Of a DNA stretch of 64,000 bases, positions 61,901 through 64,000 are shown in pieces. The DNA is from Thalassorhabdus alkalitolerans. GTDB taxonomy: Bacteria > Bacillota > Bacilli > Bacillales > Marinococcaceae. Position numbers and translations under genes: made by a program. The DNA lies in assembly GCF_042656585.1 (NCBI RefSeq), contig NZ_JBHSPG010000022.1. One strand, written 5' to 3'. Position 1 is the stretch's first letter. The number at the start of each line of letters is the position of its first letter. The notes under the pieces are model-generated. The model was not told where the DNA came from. It made no database searches and was given only the letters and a program-made list of their open reading frames with translations.

Positions 61901-62212
61901 ATGAAAAATATGGGTAGTATGATGAAACAAATGCAAAAGATGCAAAAACAGATGCAAAAAGCACAAGAAGAACTGAAAGAAAAAACTGTTGAGGCGACAG
62001 CAGGTGGAGGAGCGGTTAAGGTTATCGCTTCTGGTGACAAGCGAATTGTAGATATTGAAATTGATGAAGATGTAGTAGATCCAGAGGATGTAGAAATGCT
62101 TCAAGACTTGGTTCTAGCCGCAACAAATGAAGCACTAAAACAAGTAGACGAGTTAGTAGAACAAGATATGGGCAAGTTCACGAAAGGGATGAACCTGCCT
62201 GGGATGTTCTAA
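61901..62212 (+). CDS. yaaK: YbaB/EbfC family nucleoid-associated protein
   Basis: A 103-aa DNA-binding protein. The Met/Gln-rich helix MKNMGSMMKQMQKMQKQMQK and the GGGAVKVIASGDKRIVDIEI core are typical. It lies between dnaX and recR, the standard order, 24 nt after dnaX with a good SD (AGGAGG). Confidence 0.97.
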   Translation: MKNMGSMMKQMQKMQKQMQKAQEELKEKTVEATAGGGAVKVIASGDKRIVDIEIDEDVVDPEDVEMLQDLVLAATNEALKQVDELVEQDMGKFTKGMNLPGMF

Positions 62213-62229
62213 ATTAGGAGGAGTGTTCG

Positions 62230-62826
62230 GTGCAGTACCCTGCCCCTATTTCAAAGCTTATTGACGGGTTTATGAAACTCCCGGGAATCGGGCCAAAGAC
62301 AGCCAGCCGTCTTGCTTTTTACGTGTTAGACATGAAGGAAGATGACGTCCTGGACTTTGCCAAAGCCCTCGTTAACGCAAAAAGAGATTTGACGTACTGT
62401 TCAGTATGCCACCATATAACAGATACTGATCCATGCAGGATATGTGAGGATAAACAACGAGATCAAACCGTTCTTTGTGTAGTGCAAGATTCAAAAGATG
62501 TGATGGCGATGGAGAAGATGCGCGAGTATCATGGCTTGTATCACGTGCTTCATGGAGAAATTTCCCCTATGGAGGGAATCGGGCCGGAAGATATTAAAAT
62601 TCCTGAACTTCTTAAAAGACTTCAAGATGACACAGTGACTGAAATCATTGTGGCAACAAACCCTACGATTGAAGGGGAGGCCACTGCCATGTACATTTCC
62701 CGCCTTGTTAAACCTACAGGAATTAAGGTAACAAGGATTGCACACGGGCTTCCTGTAGGAGGAGATCTGGAGTACGCGGATGAAGTAACGTTATCAAGAG
62801 CGATCGAGGGACGACGTGAGTTATAG
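62230..62826 (+). CDS. recR: Recombination protein RecR
   Basis: A 198-aa ring-forming protein that acts with RecO and RecF in RecA loading. Helix-hairpin-helix KLPGIGPKTASRLAF, C4 zinc finger CSVCHHITDTDPCRIC, TOPRIM with VVQDSKDVMAME, and a Walker-B-like C-terminus. It starts with GTG, AGGAGGAG 7 nt upstream. Confidence 0.97.
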   Translation: MQYPAPISKLIDGFMKLPGIGPKTASRLAFYVLDMKEDDVLDFAKALVNAKRDLTYCSVCHHITDTDPCRICEDKQRDQTVLCVVQDSKDVMAMEKMREYHGLYHVLHGEISPMEGIGPEDIKIPELLKRLQDDTVTEIIVATNPTIEGEATAMYISRLVKPTGIKVTRIAHGLPVGGDLEYADEVTLSRAIEGRREL

Positions 62827-62840
62827 GAAAGAGGATGCCG

Positions 62841-63059
62841 ATGTTATTTAAAAAGAAAAGAATCCGGCAAAAAGAAAGAGAGAGGCTCGTGCGTTTAATC
62901 GGGGAAATGAAGCACCAGCTGGAAAGACAGCAGGCATTTGTATCAAAAAGTGTAGAGCCGTCAAGAGAAGTGTTGGCTGATGTTAAGCTTACAGAAGCCA
63001 AGTATTTATTTCTCTTAAAAGAAGCAAGACAAAAGAAGGTAAGCGGAGTGAGTAAGTAA
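62841..63059 (+). CDS. yaaL: YaaL-like DUF2508 protein
   Basis: A 72-aa basic, helical protein (DUF2508) of unknown function, conserved between recR and bofA. It starts MLFKKKRIRQKERERL. AGAGG is 6 nt before ATG 62841, better than the ATG at 62835. It is cotranscribed with recR (14-nt gap). Confidence 0.88.
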   Translation: MLFKKKRIRQKERERLVRLIGEMKHQLERQQAFVSKSVEPSREVLADVKLTEAKYLFLLKEARQKKVSGVSK

Positions 63060-63092
63060 AAAAGCACCTTCATCCTTCATATTGAAGAGGCA

Positions 63093-63122
63093 CCCACGTT
63101 TTTTTAAAGCGTGGGTTTCTTT
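63093..63122 (+). terminator. Terminator after yaaL
   Basis: CCCACG and CGTGGG form a hairpin with a T-rich tail. The remainder of 63060-63392 shows no gene and should hold the bofA promoter. Confidence 0.65.
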
Positions 63123-63392
63123 GTATTATTTATTTGGCCCCTTTTGTTCACTTGCTCTTTTCTGCAGTCAGCAGAAGTAAAGCCGGTATATCTGTTTTTC
63201 GCTCCCCTCCTTTACCTTAATGATTATGGAAGATGAATGAAGGAAAGCTTATCCTGATATGGGCTGCTGTTTTTAGGGGAAGGACCAGTCTGAAGTGCCT
63301 TTACTTCTAACAGGTATTTTAAGGGGAAAGATTTTTTAGGATGGACATACATATAGAGTAAACAAGTGAGTGGAAAGGCTAGGTGAACGAAA

Positions 63393-63659
63393 GTGGACCC
63401 GATACTACTTATTTCAGCATTAGGCTTGCTCGTCTTTTTTATTTTATTTGTCACTGGGCCCTTTAAGCCCTTTCGGTGGATTGGAAAAGGGGTCATACGT
63501 TTGATGATTGGAGCTCTTGCTTTATTCTTTTTAAATGTCTTTGGGAGTGCAGTGGGTTATCATATCCCTTTAAACCTCTTTACAGTTTCGATCTCCGGGT
63601 TGCTGGGCATTCCTGGAGTGGCACTTCTCGTAGTCGTCGATTTATTGATTCTTCCATAG
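63393..63659 (+). CDS. bofA: Sigma-K processing inhibitor BofA
   Basis: An 88-aa mother-cell membrane protein that holds the SpoIVFB protease inactive until the forespore signal arrives. Two hydrophobic segments surround GPFKPFRWIGKGVIRLMIG, and the conserved C-terminal GLLGIPGVALLV is present. It starts with GTG, AGGTG 7 nt upstream. It confirms a spore former. Confidence 0.95.
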   Translation: MDPILLISALGLLVFFILFVTGPFKPFRWIGKGVIRLMIGALALFFLNVFGSAVGYHIPLNLFTVSISGLLGIPGVALLVVVDLLILP

Positions 63660-63673
63660 AGAGAAAAAGTTTA

Positions 63674-63706
63674 GGCGGGGTCCTTAAAAGTCCCTGCTTT
63701 TTTTTT
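63674..63706 (+). terminator. Weak terminator after bofA
   Basis: GGCGGGGTCCTT and AAGTCCCTGC pair imperfectly and are followed by a run of nine T. Confidence 0.6.
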
Positions 63707-63774
63707 GATGGGTGAGTGATCTTCCATTTATAATGTTCTTTTTTATCATTCTCAGTCAAAATACAAAAAAAGTG

Positions 63775-63803
63775 TTGCATGTGTTTTAAGGACATGATAT
63801 ATT
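63775..63803 (+). promoter_or_regulatory. rRNA operon promoter P1
   Basis: TTGCAT and TATATT are 17 nt apart, followed by the leader element GTCGCTGTTGAGGACAGCAA at 63811-63830. Confidence 0.8.
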
Positions 63804-63847
63804 ATTACTTGTCGCTGTTGAGGACAGCAATTATAATTAAAAAGTTG

Positions 63848-63876
63848 TTGACATTAAAAACAACTTCTGATAATAT
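63848..63876 (+). promoter_or_regulatory. rRNA operon promoter P2
   Basis: TTGACA and TAATAT are 17 nt apart, 73 nt after P1. The leader repeats the GTCGCTGTTGAGG element at 63885-63897 and contains TGTCCTTTGAAAATCGAATG, like Bacillus rrn leaders. The 16S gene should begin just beyond the window. Confidence 0.88.
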
Positions 63877-64000
63877 TAATTGAGTCGCTGTTGAGGCGGC
63901 AATTCATAGATTGCTAGATTGTCCTTTGAAAATCGAATGAAAGTCAAACGTCAGTTAATTTCTATTAAAGTAAGTTAAGTTAGTTTCAAACATCTTCATT

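Overview
The window is the chromosomal replication-origin region of an endospore-forming member of the Bacillaceae. The gene order follows Bacillus subtilis from yycJ/htrC round to bofA and an rRNA operon. Sporulation genes (soj, spo0J, yyaC, bofA), low GC, T-box control and the scr-type SRP RNA all fit. Several exported proteins (WalH, WalI, DacA and especially the peptide-binding lipoprotein) are very rich in Asp/Glu, which suggests a moderately halophilic or haloalkaliphilic lineage; this is inference.

Left arm (1-32.5 kb), nearly all on the minus strand and so transcribed away from oriC. It holds the walRKHIJ-htrC operon, four tRNAs (Lys, Glu, Asp, Phe), purA under a PurBox promoter, dnaB (replicative helicase), yybS-gdpP-rplI, rpsF-ssb-rpsR with an S6:S18-type leader, ychF and a DUF951 gene. 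Then come a YkvI-like membrane protein, yyaC (on the opposite strand), a DUF554 protein, a cysteine-desulfurase-like enzyme, spo0J-soj, noc, rsmG, mnmG, mnmE, jag-yidC and rnpA-rpmH. Segregation and nucleoid-occlusion sites are visible: a parS in spo0J and three Noc-binding-like sites.

Origin (32.5-34.9 kb). oriC is bipartite. A DnaA-box-rich segment lies between rpmH and dnaA. A second lies between dnaA and dnaN, with two DnaA boxes facing each other, a third box, five DnaA-trio-like triplets and an AT-rich unwinding tract.

Right arm (33.4-64 kb), nearly all on the plus strand. It holds dnaA, dnaN, yaaA-recF-remB-gyrB-gyrA, a degenerate HD-GYP protein, yaaC (opposite strand), guaB, dacA, pdxST and serS with a T-box. 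Next is an accessory block (an Lrp-type regulator and a five-gene peptide ABC transporter) between serS and a tRNA-Ser. Then follow tadA, a small YycC-like gene, the SRP RNA, dnaX, yaaK, recR, yaaL and bofA, ending with tandem rRNA promoters at the right edge. There is no rRNA operon between gyrA and guaB, unlike B. subtilis.

No phage, IS element or CRISPR array was seen. The less expected signals are non-coding. They are a decayed palindrome of about 125 bp overlapping the end of dnaB, a truncated duplicate of the tRNA-Lys 3' end, three tandem 11-bp near-palindromes between mnmE and jag, DnaA boxes outside oriC, an operator-like palindrome on the guaB promoter, and an attenuator-like hairpin ahead of yaaA-recF.
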